Below are positions 32,210-39,959 of a stretch of DNA of 64,000 bases, piece after piece (position 1 is the stretch's first letter; each line of letters opens with the position of its first letter). Both the position numbers and the translations under genes were made by a program. This DNA is from Acestrorhynchus altus (Eukaryota; Chordata; Actinopteri; Characiformes; Acestrorhynchidae), in NCBI GenBank assembly GCA_034509495.1, contig CM067507.1, positions 9,941,716 through 10,005,715 on the forward strand. Direction: 5' to 3'. The notes under the pieces were generated by a model, which had not been told where the DNA came from, searched no databases, and was given only the letters and a program-made list of their open reading frames with translations.

Positions 32210-32901
32210 AGTATATGGCATTAAATGTGTCTCAACAAATCAGATTTTAGGTGCAGAACTCATTTTCTCACTTCTGAGAAATTAACATCTTCATCCTCCT
32301 TGCCCCTTAGTGTCCGGGATCATTTACTAATACTTTCTGTGAGCGAAAGTATGAGGCAGGATCAGCAGGAATTTGACAAATCCTCCACCATCCCACGTGA
32401 ACAGGACATAAGCCAAAGTCTGTCAAGAAACTGTTCCAGGCTAAACGTCCGGCTTCTACAGCAGGCCTTCCATCTGGCGCCTGACCAGTTATTGTCAGTT
32501 CCGGGGTGGCCACTATACGCCGAACCCCTTCTACAAAACCTTCGGCCCGCAGAGCCACAAGTGGTGCCGGCCCCATCCCTATCAAAACACCTATGATTCC
32601 GGTCATGACCCCAACTGTGCCTGATCTTCCTGGGCTCTTTCTGCTTCCCAGCAGTGAAGAAGCAGAGGAACCAGCCAGCCCAGTCTCCCCCACACTGTGT
32701 GAAGCTGGAGAGCAGGAGAGCATTCTGCCTGTGTCGTCTTGGAGTGGTCAGGCTTCTACTAACCCTCCGTTTCTTCCAGGGCAGCAGGTCATTGCTACTG
32801 TATGGAAGGGCCCTGAAGAGACACTTCAGAAGAGCTGGAAGCAGTGGGACTACAGGGTGACACCATACCTGGCGGCTATCCGGGCGGGAGTTAGGGACTG
32901 A
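15117..32901 (+). CDS. mtss1: mtss1 gene span in this window (partial at 5' end; exons listed separately)
   Basis: MTSS1 (MIM) is an I-BAR protein that binds PI(4,5)P2-rich membrane, deforms plasma membrane into protrusions and binds actin through a C-terminal WH2 motif. Eleven + strand exons translate in order into recognisable MTSS1 sequence: 15117-15201, 18895-18986, 19744-19818, 25030-25187, 25540-25647, 26566-26663, 28476-28683, 29960-30079, 30433-30672, 31384-31557 and 31958-32117. All have GT-AG borders and compatible phases. The start codon and the first about 70 residues of the IMD are absent and should lie upstream of the window. The twelfth, terminal exon (from 32311) is homologous but disrupted. 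Motifs such as LNSVNSSDSRSSGSHSHSP and SGYSTQTTTPCCSEDTIPSQ favour MTSS1 over its paralogue MTSS2. Identification rests on recalled family sequence. Confidence 0.92.
15202..15470. other. mtss1 intron before LTR element
   Basis: Short intronic stretch between the exon donor and the LTR element. No feature is recognised. Confidence 0.5.
15471..15867 (-). repeat. Downstream (3') LTR of the 15.5-kb LTR element
   Basis: This copy aligns with 17331-17820 from GGTGCGG... through the TTTAATGAAACAAAG and GATCTACAAAAACAAAGAC stretches to the TGACA end. It is about 90 bp shorter because of an internal deletion near 15700-15720. Differences between the two LTRs show that the insertion is not recent. Confidence 0.85.
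15886..16600 (-). repeat. GA-rich degenerate minisatellite inside the LTR element
   Basis: Short units of the type GGAGACTGGAC and GGGGACTGGA recur with irregular spacing. The lack of A/T-rich stop codons leaves three overlapping minus-strand frames open (206, 159 and 191 codons) that translate to low-complexity Pro/Ser/Val strings. I read these as repeat artefacts, although a coding low-complexity tail of ORF2 cannot be ruled out. Confidence 0.7.
16627..17037 (-). CDS. LTR-element ORF2, 136 residues, with 11-residue repeats
   Basis: The second ORF overlaps ORF1 by 64 nt in the frame shifted by -1. The product has a basic segment (ASRKAKRARNAIETL, about residues 50-64) and a proline-rich part with three tandem copies of an 11-residue unit like VGELEPTAPVP, encoded by a 33-bp DNA repeat at 16765-16863. 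The 47-kb relative has a similarly placed ORF with VRELKLTAPAP and VRELES motifs. Function unknown; no enzyme motif is seen. Confidence 0.5.
   Translation of the reverse strand: MPLRVLEFGAAATPVEAVPKVKDLAAGVAKNSGAASRKAKRARNAIETLCGAIQRAESAAPVPVGELEPTAPVPVGELEPTTPVPVRELEPTAPAPSPEPVRELESTASDPAVAVCAPQSEASKSSPETKSNCTCL
16974..17312 (-). CDS. LTR-element ORF1, 112 residues, unknown function
   Basis: The ORF starts at the first ATG 18 bp after the upstream LTR. The product begins MEAAGFPSFVGSRLALWSRS and contains ARNTPSPEDYPSSGGENFG. The related element at 47 kb encodes a homologue starting MDVAGLSRFAGSRLAIRRD with RGTPSPEDCSSKGGENFG, so the pair defines a conserved small protein. It is rich in basic residues in the middle (KKCNKRCAR). 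No zinc knuckle, protease or other catalytic motif is visible. By position it would be a Gag-like product, but nothing in the residues proves this. It overlaps the start of ORF2 in a different frame. Confidence 0.6.
   Translation of the reverse strand: MEAAGFPSFVGSRLALWSRSLGNKLQRQGVAEPQMVEKKCNKRCARNTPSPEDYPSSGGENFGEGAKGWLCLKPDVSRGEACWEMANGGGALCRSGCWSSVLRPLPLRQYPK
17331..17820 (-). repeat. Upstream (5') LTR of the 15.5-kb LTR element
   Basis: A 490-bp LTR whose minus strand starts TGTCATGTGTCAGTC and ends CCGCACCTGACA. On the minus strand it has a TATA-like GTATTTAAGA (around 17640) and an A/T-rich region near the end where the related 47-kb LTR has AATAAA. Only 18 bp separate it from the first ORF's ATG. 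Confidence 0.85.
17821..18894. other. mtss1 intron
   Basis: AT-rich intron sequence. No repeat is recognised apart from short A/T runs. It ends in TGGGTTCCAG, a usable acceptor. Confidence 0.55.
18895..18986 (+). CDS. mtss1: mtss1 exon, IMD domain (DCLINPLQEQ)
   Basis: The exon encodes TFFDCLINPLQEQLEDWKKG then ANTLDKDHAK, the dimerisation helix of the IMD. The split codon joins GT from the previous exon to G. The donor is GTGAGA. The family usually has S-A-L-I before DCLINPL, and here the same positions read V-T-F-F, so the length is conserved. Confidence 0.94.
19165..19550 (+). mobile_element. tRNA-derived SINE
   Basis: A Pol III B-box-like GGTTTGAATCC lies at about 19205-19215 within a tRNA-like head. 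A GC-richer body then continues to about 19480, and the element ends in an A-rich tail (A12 at about 19533). The surrounding intron is AT-rich, so the composition stands out. Open frames across it (19184-19484) are not genes. Confidence 0.65.
19744..19818 (+). CDS. mtss1: mtss1 exon, IMD basic helix (EYKKARQEIKKKSSD)
   Basis: The exon encodes YKKARQEIKKKSSDTLKLQK then KAKK. This lysine-rich surface of the IMD contacts phosphoinositides in known I-BAR structures. It starts with AG of the Glu codon and ends with G, in phase with the exon at 25030. The acceptor is ATTATCTACAG and the donor GTAAAA. Confidence 0.94.
19819..21842. other. mtss1 intron, with a possible tRNA-like remnant near 20885-20965
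   Basis: Mostly unremarkable AT-rich intron. TAGTGCAGTAGGTTG (about 20889) followed by GGGGTTCGTTCC (about 20946) could be the A and B boxes of a decayed tRNA-derived SINE. The spacing is reasonable but the match is weak. Confidence 0.35.
21843..22155 (-). repeat. Solo LTR of the same non-autonomous LTR family
   Basis: On the minus strand it runs from TGTCACATCCCGC to GGAGTCGTTACA. It carries GTTAATAAATACAACCC (polyadenylation signal, + coordinates about 21889-21905), a motif it shares with the 47-kb LTR. A TATA-like TTTATAACTCCC and the block CCCAGCTGTGTTCCAT are also present. Flanks are AAGAA on the left and CAGAA on the right, a 4-of-5 match as expected for an old 5-bp duplication. No internal region is attached. 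Confidence 0.75.
22156..22855. other. mtss1 intron
   Basis: No recognised feature. Open frames of 60-86 codons have no family resemblance. Confidence 0.45.
22860..23080 (+). mobile_element. LINE L2 3' UTR fragment
   Basis: The sequence matches the reverse complement of the 3' region of LINE copy A (about 250-480): a CCAAGGTTTCTTCCTCC block, the CCTCACCACTGTTGCC block, GCTCACCAGGGG, and the terminal TGCTTTGTGACGTC ... GATTTGATTTTATTT. It is therefore a 5'-truncated, + strand insertion of the same family. Confidence 0.75.
23081..23821. other. mtss1 intron
   Basis: AT-rich sequence, nothing recognised. Confidence 0.4.
23822..24595 (-). mobile_element. Internally deleted Tc1-like transposon
   Basis: The left terminus TACAGTGCATCCAGAAAGTA (23822) and a right terminus ending near GTGCTGTGAATATTGG (about 24588) are those of a fish Tc1 element, with TA before the left end. 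The middle keeps only the 3' end of the transposase text (to about 24165), then jumps to the 5' UTR text (GAGGTCTACAGACAAG, about 24189). About 0.7 kb of coding sequence is missing, so this copy depends on an outside transposase. Confidence 0.78.
24600..24800 (-). mobile_element. DNA transposon fragment
   Basis: Stretches such as GTTAATTCTTCCTGAAGGTC and CAGTCGGGGGTTCTGATTTG resemble a widespread fish DNA transposon whose other end is at about 56090-56280. The identification is from memory of teleost repeats, and no frame is preserved. Confidence 0.45.
25030..25187 (+). CDS. mtss1: mtss1 exon, IMD C-terminal helices
   Basis: The exon encodes RGDIQPQLDSAVQDVSDKYL then LLEETEKQAVRKALIEERVH and FCTFVTMLQPVV. 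The first two bases complete the Gly codon left open by exon 19744-19818. It ends on a whole codon before GTAAGC. The match to MTSS1 is nearly residue for residue in KYLLLEETEKQAVRKALIEE. Confidence 0.95.
25540..25647 (+). CDS. mtss1: mtss1 exon, end of IMD
   Basis: Exactly 36 codons: EEEMSMLGEIIHLQTIADDL then KALTVDPHKLPPASEQ. Both borders are phase 0 (acceptor CTCTGTTAG, donor GTTTGT). It closes the I-BAR domain. Confidence 0.95.
26484..26555 (+). repeat. (TG)n microsatellite abutting an mtss1 acceptor
   Basis: Thirty-six TG units end 10 bp before exon 26566-26663 and take the place of the polypyrimidine tract. The acceptor sequence is only GCGATGCACAG. The poly-Cys/Val open frame through it is an artefact. 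Confidence 0.97.
26566..26663 (+). CDS. mtss1: mtss1 exon, start of serine-rich region
   Basis: The exon encodes VIHNLKCSDYSWSYQTPPSS then PSTTMSRKSSMC, with two bases (AG) of a Ser codon left over. YSWSYQTPPSSPSTTMSRKS is a conserved signature of the region just after the IMD in MTSS1. The donor is GTAAAC. The acceptor is weak, being preceded by (TG)n. Confidence 0.93.
26664..27910. other. mtss1 intron
   Basis: AT-rich intron without recognised features. Confidence 0.5.
27911..28035 (+). mobile_element. MITE-like DNA transposon fragment
   Basis: The stretch beginning ACAACCCCAATTCCATTGAA and continuing with GTTGGGACATTGTGTAAAAC and ATGATTTGCAAATCC matches the terminal part of a common teleost non-autonomous DNA transposon, from memory. 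Only one end is present. Confidence 0.55.
28476..28683 (+). CDS. mtss1: mtss1 exon, serine-rich region
   Basis: With the AG from the previous exon it encodes SSLNSVNSSDSRSSGSHSHS, PTPHYRYRSSTLPQQAPNRL and ASVSSHDSGFISHDAFQSKS, then PSPMPDSTPQ. This is the most diagnostic MTSS1 block in the window. Acceptor CTCTAACAG, donor GTAAGA; it ends in phase 0. The exon is clearly more GC-rich than its introns. Confidence 0.96.
28684..29959. other. mtss1 intron with (CT)n
   Basis: An intron with a (CT)n run at about 29843-29873 some 90 bp before the next exon, plus a (TTTG)n run near 29156. No mobile element is recognised. Confidence 0.5.
29960..30079 (+). CDS. mtss1: mtss1 exon, SETCQSVSECSSPTS cassette
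   Basis: Forty codons in phase 0 on both sides, so it can be skipped without changing frame. The translation YAADQSVLACWMPSETCQSV then SECSSPTSLSSAVVTASSEK contains the family motif SETCQSVSECSSPTS. The acceptor is CTTGTCTGCCAG, and the alternative CTGCAG at 29964-29969 would give the wrong phase. The donor is GTGAAC. A different frame is also open here (from ATG 29961), which hides the true reading. In mammals this segment is subject to alternative splicing, so a cassette role is plausible. Confidence 0.85.
30433..30672 (+). CDS. mtss1: mtss1 exon, LPDYPHY...IPSWK region
   Basis: Eighty codons, phase 0 at both ends. It starts LFNGYDHYGLGESGYLPGG (mammalian LSNGFSHYSL...), has a Ser run (SSSISSSSSSSSS), and ends HLPDYPHYCTLGPGMLPPSK then IPSWK. 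The homology is clear at the ends, while the middle is longer and more Ser/Gly-rich than in mammals. Acceptor TGCCCTCAG, donor GTTTGT. Confidence 0.93.
31384..31557 (+). CDS. mtss1: mtss1 exon, DWAKPGPYDQP region
   Basis: Fifty-eight codons starting DWAKPGPYDQPMVNTLRKKK. The remainder (EPKEAADSNGSVPSLQTS...) is the variable linker of the protein. Phase 0 at both borders, acceptor TGACTGCAG, donor GTCAGT. Confidence 0.93.
31958..32117 (+). CDS. mtss1: mtss1 exon, SSRDSLQCSSGYSTQTTTP region
   Basis: The exon encodes GEDMEAHEELALALSRGLQL then DSQRSSRDSLQCSSGYSTQT and TTPCCSEDTIPSQ, with one G left for the next codon. It is very close to the mammalian protein. The donor GTAGGT is directly followed by (GT)n. 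Last intact exon of the gene in this window. Confidence 0.95.
32122..32204 (+). repeat. (GT)n microsatellite abutting an mtss1 donor
   Basis: About 41 GT units begin 4 bp after the exon end at 32117, so the 5' splice site GTAGGTGTGTG merges into the repeat. Confidence 0.97.
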
Positions 32902-32930
32902 AGATAATGACCAATGATCGCTTCTGCACC
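32311..32930 (+). pseudogene. mtss1: mtss1 terminal exon (proline-rich tail and WH2), disrupted
   Basis: Homology to the MTSS1 C-terminus is plain but scattered over frames: QQEFDKSSTIPR and DISQS (frame 2 of the window), then LFQAKRPASTAGLPSGA, VATIRRTPSTKPSARRATSG, GPIPIKTPMIPVMTPTVPDL and SGQASTNPP (frame 1). Lesions seen: an in-frame TAA at 32328-32330 when joined to the previous exon; a shift of 2 bases near 32420 between DISQS and the LFQAKR block; TGA at 32482-32484 where the family has Gly; a further frame change near 32865; and in the WH2 region (LAAIRAGV) a stop at 32899-32901, with MTNDR continuing in another frame. The exon acceptor CCTTGCCCCTTAG is good. Either the C-terminus is lost or the consensus sequence is poor here. 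Confidence 0.82.
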
Positions 32931-35900
32931 AATGGAATCACACATAAGAGGAAGGGTTATCAAAGACTTGTATTATGATTACAGATTTGGTCATGACATT
33001 GTTAGTGTAAGGAATGGGGTAAGTCTTGCATGGTGGCCCATAAGCTTGTAGCTCATTCTGGTGGAGAATTTTTGACTCCCAGTTGGACTGTGTACTGTTG
33101 TGCTGGTGACGTATACAGAAATATACAGACCAGAGAATTAGACTTGCACATATTTTATACTTGGTGCAGAATTCAGTAGCTTTTGCTCTTTTTTCTTTCT
33201 CTCTCTCTCACTCTCTCTCTCAAACTTCCACCATCCAATGTGCCAAATTATTTAGAGCTTTTATATTACCTCAAGACTAAACTATGGACATATAACCTGA
33301 AGTAATATGTACTGTGGCCTATAGTACTCATAGTACTCAGAGCTTTCATCAGTTAGAGTTACAGTTGAATCTTTAATGCACTATAATTTTATTTTCTGGG
33401 GATAATAGGCCATGGGGCATGTTCATCTGGTCCAAAGCCTAAGATTTCAACAGCAGTTTTCTTTGGCTGACCCCAATCACCTTGCAGCCCTATACAGAAT
33501 GAATGGTGAAGGTGGAAGAGTTAATGTTATCTTTAGGCATTTAATATTTTGATGATTGCATGTCACCTTTGCCACGGAGAGCTCAGCTGCTTCAGTGTTA
33601 TGGCACGGTGTCTCATAAGCTAAAATTGTAATCAGTGTTAAAGGCATAGCTTTCTTTTATACTCTGATAACTTTTATAATAATTTTCAATGATTTCTAAT
33701 CTTCAACAAGTTTTTCCCCATGAATATATTACACTTGTAAGCACTAACTGGGGTTATAGAATCAAAATGTACTTATTATAGTATAAAGTGTAAATAATTT
33801 CAGGCAATCATGACCCAAACGCTTTAATTTATTCACCCGTTCAGAACTCTCTTGCTTAACTGTAGTAAAAACAATCGACAACTGTGCATTGCAGAAACTG
33901 TTCAGAGTCAGCACAGAACTGGATTGATGTGGAGAAGGGATTCTGCTAACTCTTGTTCATGGGCCCTTAAATTCTCTTTTCACTAAAACCACCAAGAGAT
34001 TCCACTGTTCAGACTATGAAGCATAGTAGAAAGATGTGTCAAGGCAAGTGTTAATTTACAAGCTGTACTTCATTCAGCATTTATAATGTGTTATTCTTTT
34101 CTGACCTTCCAGATACCGTGTGGAAAAAGTATATGGAAGGTCCTCTTTCTGATTTCAAATGTTTGTACCTCTCTGTCCACCCATACCACTGGGTGTTCAA
34201 TATTTATGTGTTTGGGTTTAGGTTTTTTGTTTGTTTGTTTGTTTGTTTTTTGAGGGGGGGTATTTATGTGCTGACCTGATGCATTTTCCATGTGCATTAT
34301 GCAGCTATGTGATTTTCTTTTGTTAAAAACAGTTGTGATTACAGAATGAATCTTTTTGTTTTTATTAATTGAAACAGTGCCGTTTTTGTTATTGTTTCTG
34401 TTACCCTCCTCTAATGATCTCTTCGATGCATAGTTTTGATGGGTCCACTGAACACTTTTATTTAACTTTAACAGATTACTTAGGAAAAAACATAAGCATT
34501 GAATAACAATCCTTTTTGAAAAACAACACAATGAGTTTTAATGAACAGCATAACTGAGGTTTCACAAGATGACAGTACATAAATGACATTTGTGATGATT
34601 TCGTTCCAGATTTAATTCACAATAAATTTAATTGACAAAACATCCTAAGTTAATACTACAAGACCTGAAATATCGCTAAAATCCACTGCAGTTTTTACCA
34701 ATAGCAGGGGAAAACCAGTTCAGATTAAGCCCCAGTCCTGATATTAGTAATTAAAATCAGAACAAATCGATGATGTTGCTGAGATATTTCTTCAAGTTAT
34801 TATTGGTGGTGGTTGGGGCACATGCCTTTGGTGCAAATCTTATTCAATAAATAGTGATACTGTCCATAGTTTAAAAATGTCTATGTTTTTGGTAGGACTC
34901 TAAACATGGTCTGTTAATTAAAGTGAAACTAAGGCATGGTACATAGAAGATATTTTCCCTCTGTGGTCCAATCTATTGAAATCTATTGATTACAACCTAA
35001 TGGAGGCTTTCATGCATATGATGCTATAAAACATTGTGTAGATATTGATATTGATATTGGCTGTGTATAGACAGTTGACCATTCAGGACATCTAGGTTAC
35101 TGTAAGTAGTTCATACTGAGAGGTGGCCTCTTTCCCTGTGCTGTCACACCAACTGTATTGTTTTTTTCATTATAATGATTATTTCCAGCATACATTAAAA
35201 GAAGAGAAATCACATTCACCAACTGTGTGAACAAAAATTATTAACACATTTTCTAATGATTTTTTTCACTGCATATTGTTCAAACAGCAAAAAACTCAAA
35301 CAAAAAAAGAAAAAAGAAGAATCTCAGCAATTTGTCAGTGTAATAAAAAACAAAACAATCAGTAGTTGTCAAACCTCTACAAGTTAACATGATGATGGCA
35401 GCATTTAAAAAAACAATTCTCTACACAAGAACAAAAGATTCTACCATGGACAGAATTTAAAGAATCTAAAACCTTATCAGTCACCTAAAATGGTGTGCTG
35501 AATGGATGAGTTGACAAAAAGCAGAGAAGAGTCTACTTGTATGGATTAAGCCAGGTCATTCGTGTAACTATTTATACAATAGAGGTCTATTAAGTGGAAA
35601 TCACTACTGTGCTGTATTAGTTGCAGTATCATCTATTCATTCATTCATTCATTGCAGTAATTTGCAAAAAAAATCTATGATGTTAGAATGTGTTCTACAC
35701 AGGAGTTTAGTTTATTAGTGCTAGATTGTTAAAACGGACTGAAATATGAAACTGAACTCATATGCCCAGCTACATGTTATGTTATGACAACATTTCGGGT
35801 GGTATAATGGAAAAACAAATGTATAAAATGAGAAAAATTTGTAGGTTTGATTAGTGACCCTTAATCTAAAATGGGAATTAAATCAGCAGTGGGAGCTGGC

Positions 35901-36855
35901 AGCTGAATTACACCTACTAACAGTTTAATAAGTCTACTACTACTAAACCAAAGAGGTTCCAGGTATGTCTCAAAGTGAGGCTCTTTCACATTAATTAAAG
36001 ACTAAAATTAGTACGGTATGGTTCATCACACGTTAGGTATCTATTCATGATACTGAATACTGGTTGCAAAAAAACTCAGTAGCACTTCCTATGAATCCAG
36101 CATTCATAATGCATTATGAATTAATACCTTATAACATCAACAAGCCTGTATACTCAGTGAAGTGAGAAATCACATCTTATAGATTTCCAAATAGGACATA
36201 CAGTTTAACACAGTGTAATTTATTATAAAGCAAATTATCCTTATATGCAAAATCCAGCAATTATTGAATTTACCCCACCAATACTTTGCAGTTGTGGGTG
36301 ATAATTCAAAATTTCTAATTACAAACAGTACAAGAATTAAAAGATTTTTTGTGATTTATTACTGAAACAAGAGTTTGAAAAGAGGAGTCCTGACAGAAGG
36401 AAAGACAACAATACACTAAAAAAATAGACAAAACTGTATAAGCTGAACTTCAGTGACAATAAAAAGTGGATGGGAAACACTGCTCAATAGTTGGAAAGAA
36501 GTCATAAATCGGAAATTATAGATATGAATTAAACAGACCAGGAAATGGAAAGAAAAATATGTTAACCAACAAAGAGGATTTTGGAGGATAGAAGAGAATA
36601 CAGGAGAGGAAAGAACAGAAACATGTAAAACTGTGTTTGTAGTCTTATGTTCTATTAAATGTTTTTTGGAATTTGAAATTACCGTAAAAGATAATGATAA
36701 CTCTAATAATAATACTGTAAACAAAATAAAAAGCGATATGAATTTGATTATAAAAATAAAAACAAAGTTAAGTTCTGTGAAATGTATAGTTTTGAATGTT
36801 TTCTTTTATATCGTCTGTCCTTCTGTAGGGTAGGTTTGCTGCAGATTTTTTTTTC
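32931..36855. other. mtss1 3' UTR candidate and intergenic sequence
   Basis: No coding exon is recognised. The mtss1 3' UTR should start here, but no single polyadenylation site can be chosen because AATAAA-like hexamers are frequent (for example about 34620 and 34845). Small low-complexity stretches are present: CT-rich 33196-33222, (TTTG)n near 34228 and (ATTC)n near 35635. Confidence 0.45.
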
Positions 36856-37345
36856 GCACTTGTCAACCCAGACCTCTATGTCACTGCTTGGCGCAAGACA
36901 TGGAATTTTGGTTTTGTAGAGATGCACGTAGTGCTCCATCAAATATTGTTACTGATGTACAGGCGTACATCAGGGGTCTAAAACACCTGGTTTTAGACCA
37001 CAATATTTTATTAGTATGGTGTACTAGGGCCAATACAGCATCAATTCATCTTGGGAATGACATTTTTTGAATACAATCCGCGTTAGCACCTGAACATCCC
37101 TTTCAGACAGTTTCCTCTTGCATCCACAGTTAATCCTGTTGGATGTGGTTGGTCCTTCTTGTGAAAGTGATATACTCCTGGGATACCAGGCTCTTGATAC
37201 ATCATAAAAGACTTGCTGTCTTTGGTCACAGATGCATGCGAAAAGATGTGTGTCTCATCAATTTGTCCTCTTTGAACTCCTATGTCACCCATATAATGTT
37301 GTGTGCATTGCAATATTTTGAGCAAAATTGTAATTTAACCCTCAC
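36856..37345. other. Unidentified block with protein-like frames on both strands
   Basis: The + strand frame ending at 37070 reads VLDHNILLVWCTRANTASIH, and the minus-strand frame 37083-37325 reads QPHPTGLTVDARGNCLKGMF. Both look less random than the surrounding frames, and the block is relatively GC-rich. I do not recognise the family. A decayed transposase or viral-type fragment is possible, but nothing is proven. Confidence 0.3.
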
Positions 37346-37484
37346 ACTTACTGGTGTAATGTGTACCATTTAAGATTGGCCACCAGGTTGCTCCAATTTA
37401 GCCATGAAACCTCCTATACATCTAAATACAGACAGGGTGTTTCTGAAGCCATTGTTCAAAACCCTGTGTGTGTGTATAGAAAGA

Positions 37485-37495
<11 letters not shown>

Positions 37496-37545
<50 letters not shown>
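37496..37545 (+). repeat. (TA)n microsatellite, tail of a LINE
   Basis: Twenty-five TA units sit exactly at the 3' end of the minus-strand LINE 37546-39588, taking the position occupied by (ATT)n in the related copy at 9281. Confidence 0.96.
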
Positions 37546-37548
<3 letters not shown>

Positions 37549-39586
37549 TTTATTTAAAAGCGCCTTTCACAACACTCAAGATTACTTTACAAAAATGAAT
37601 GAAACAAACAATCAGAAGGACACAACACATACAAGAGACATTTAGGGTGGAAATTATAGAGAAATTATAGCTAAAATTATAGAGAATATGCTTATTGGAC
37701 AGGTAGTTTTGAGTCTAGGATTTAAAGAGAGGAAGAGAATCACTGTTATGGATGTTTGGGTGGGAGGGAGTTCCAGAGCTTGAGCAGAACGCTGAAAGCT
37801 CTCAGAAACCCCTATGGTACTTGGGGATGAGCGGAAGGACAGAGAGATGGATGGAAGAGGAGGATCTGAGCGAGCGGAAAGAGGGAAAAGTAGAGTGAGG
37901 AGATTTGGAGCGATATAAGGGGGCAAGATTATGGATGACCTTGAATGTATAAAGAAGTACTTTTGAATGTGATTCATATTTGACTGGAAGCCAGTGGGAG
38001 TTAAGCTTAAGGACAGGTGTAATGTTATGAGAAGAAGGAGTTTTGGAAATGATACGCACAAGGTATTCTGGAACTAACTGGAAGCTATGGAGGATTTGTG
38101 AGGCAGGCCTAAGAGAAGAGAGTTACAGTAGTCAATAATGGAAAGCAAGACTATGGGACAAGAATAGATGCAGCATGGGGGTGAGAGACGGCTGCAAACG
38201 ATTGATGCTACAGAGATGAAATATGCAGACTCGGGTTATATTACAGATGAGAGTGAAAGGATAGAGAGCTATTCAGGATGACTCTAGACCTTAACCTGAG
38301 GTGAGGGGAGACTAAGGAGCTGTCAATTGGGATGGAGAAGGGTTAGGTTTAGGGTTAGGGTTGTCAATTTTAGATAGTTTGGATTTTGAACCGCAGAGCA
38401 AGATTTCGGGTTTTATCACTATTGAGCTTTAGGAAGTTAGAAGTGAACCAGGTATTTATTTCAGATAGACAGTTTCTGAGAGATGAGGGTGGAAACAGAA
38501 TGCCTGGTTTACTTGAGAGGTAGAGCTGGGTGTCATCCGCATAGCAGCGAAAAATGTTAAAAGAGCAAAATATATTTCCAAGGGGCAGAAGGTAGCTGAT
38601 GAAGAGGAGGGGCCTGAGCACAGAACCCTGGGGCACTCAGAATAGAACAGGGAAGGCTGGGATCTGAAGGATTTAGGGGTTGAATGAACTGAGGCGGACA
38701 GAGAGATATATGAGTGAAACCAGTCGAAAAGTATGGTTGATGCCCATGGAGGGTAGTCTACTGAGGAGGATAGAATGAGAGATGGTGTCAAAGGCTGCAC
38801 TTAGATCAAGAAGTATGAGAATGGAGAATGAACTGGAGTCAGCTGCCATAAGGTCATTGGTGATTTTGATAAGGGCAGTTTCTGTGCTGTGAAGGGGGCG
38901 GAAACCAGACTGGAATTTTTCATAAAGGGAGTTGAGTGGCAACAACTTTTTCAAGTATTTTGAAAAATGAAAAGGAGGCTCTTGAATGGGCCAGAGGTTA
39001 TTAAAGCAGGGATCTGAACCAGGTCTTTTTTCAACATAGGAGGATGGCCGCTGTTTTATAGAGTGACGTGGGACACCCCATGGCAAGGGAGGAATGAATA
39101 ATGGCAGTTATAAGGGGGAGCAGGGAGAAAAGACAAGATTTAACTAAGACTGTAGGGAAGGAATCAAGCTGGCAGGCAGAGGGCTTTGATTTGACAATAA
39201 GATTAGAAATATCTGGGAGTTGAAAATGGGAGAGAGACTGACTGTGTGAAAGAGGTACAGAGAAAGGGAGTGGCAAAGAATTAGGACAGATGTCTTGTGA
39301 TTTTTACAGATTTTTTCACTATTTCATAGCATGCTGAATAGAAGTGGGAAGGTAGGGAGGCTGTGGATTGAGAGGACTCATAACTAGAGAACAGTGTCTG
39401 GTGTTTCCTTCATTTGAACTAATTAGCCCAGAGAAGTATAGTGATTTTGCTTGAACAATTTTTTCCTTATAATTTAGTATGTGGGTTTTGTGCATTTCTT
39501 TGGTGACAGTGAGACCAGATTTTCTATAAAGACGCCTTCGCTTTGACGTAGCTTTTAGCTTTCTTTCAATAGCCGTGGAGTAAACT

Positions 39587-39588
<2 letters not shown>
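37546..39588 (-). mobile_element. L2-type LINE copy C, degenerate, between two (TA)n tracts
   Basis: Minus-strand frame pieces give KSKPSACQLDSFPT and VLVKSCL (39031-39276), LYEKFQSGFRPLHSTETAL and LLDLSAAFDTISHSILL (38673-39086), PQGSVLRPLLF and CYADDTQLYLSSKP (38370-38636), and the C-terminal HWLPVKYESHSKVLLYTFKV (37802-38059). These match the copy at 7984-9346, as does the 3' end (AAAGGCGCTTTT before the tail). There are many stops and indels, so it is inactive. A TTAGGG-like stretch, (TTTAGGGTTAGGG), occurs at 38347-38361. Confidence 0.85.

Positions 39589-39664
<76 letters not shown>
39589..39664 (+). repeat. (TA)n microsatellite at the 5' side of LINE copy C
   Basis: Thirty-eight TA units directly border the truncated 5' end of the LINE. 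Confidence 0.96.
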
Positions 39665-39666
<2 letters not shown>

Positions 39667-39959
39667 TAAACAATGAATTTTCATGTTTTTTTAGCTTGAT
39701 CTTTTATCTTAATTACAACACATCTCCATATTTTGTCAGTATATTTAACCCATATTTAAGAATTTACTAGTAACAAAATATCCAGTTACCATCTCATTAG
39801 GCTCATTAGCTAAACACGTGATCAACCTTTTTTTCTCTATTTCAATGCAAATTCCAGTGTCAGAAATATGTTCATTCCTGAAGAAGAAATCCCAGTACTA
39901 CAGTACTACATAACTGTGATGGCTCTCTCTGGCGGGTAACTGTTAATAAAGATGAAGTT

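Noticed and set aside
31985..32285. ORFs with Thr-His or Cys-Val runs on both strands
   Set aside because: Microsatellite translation next to an mtss1 exon.
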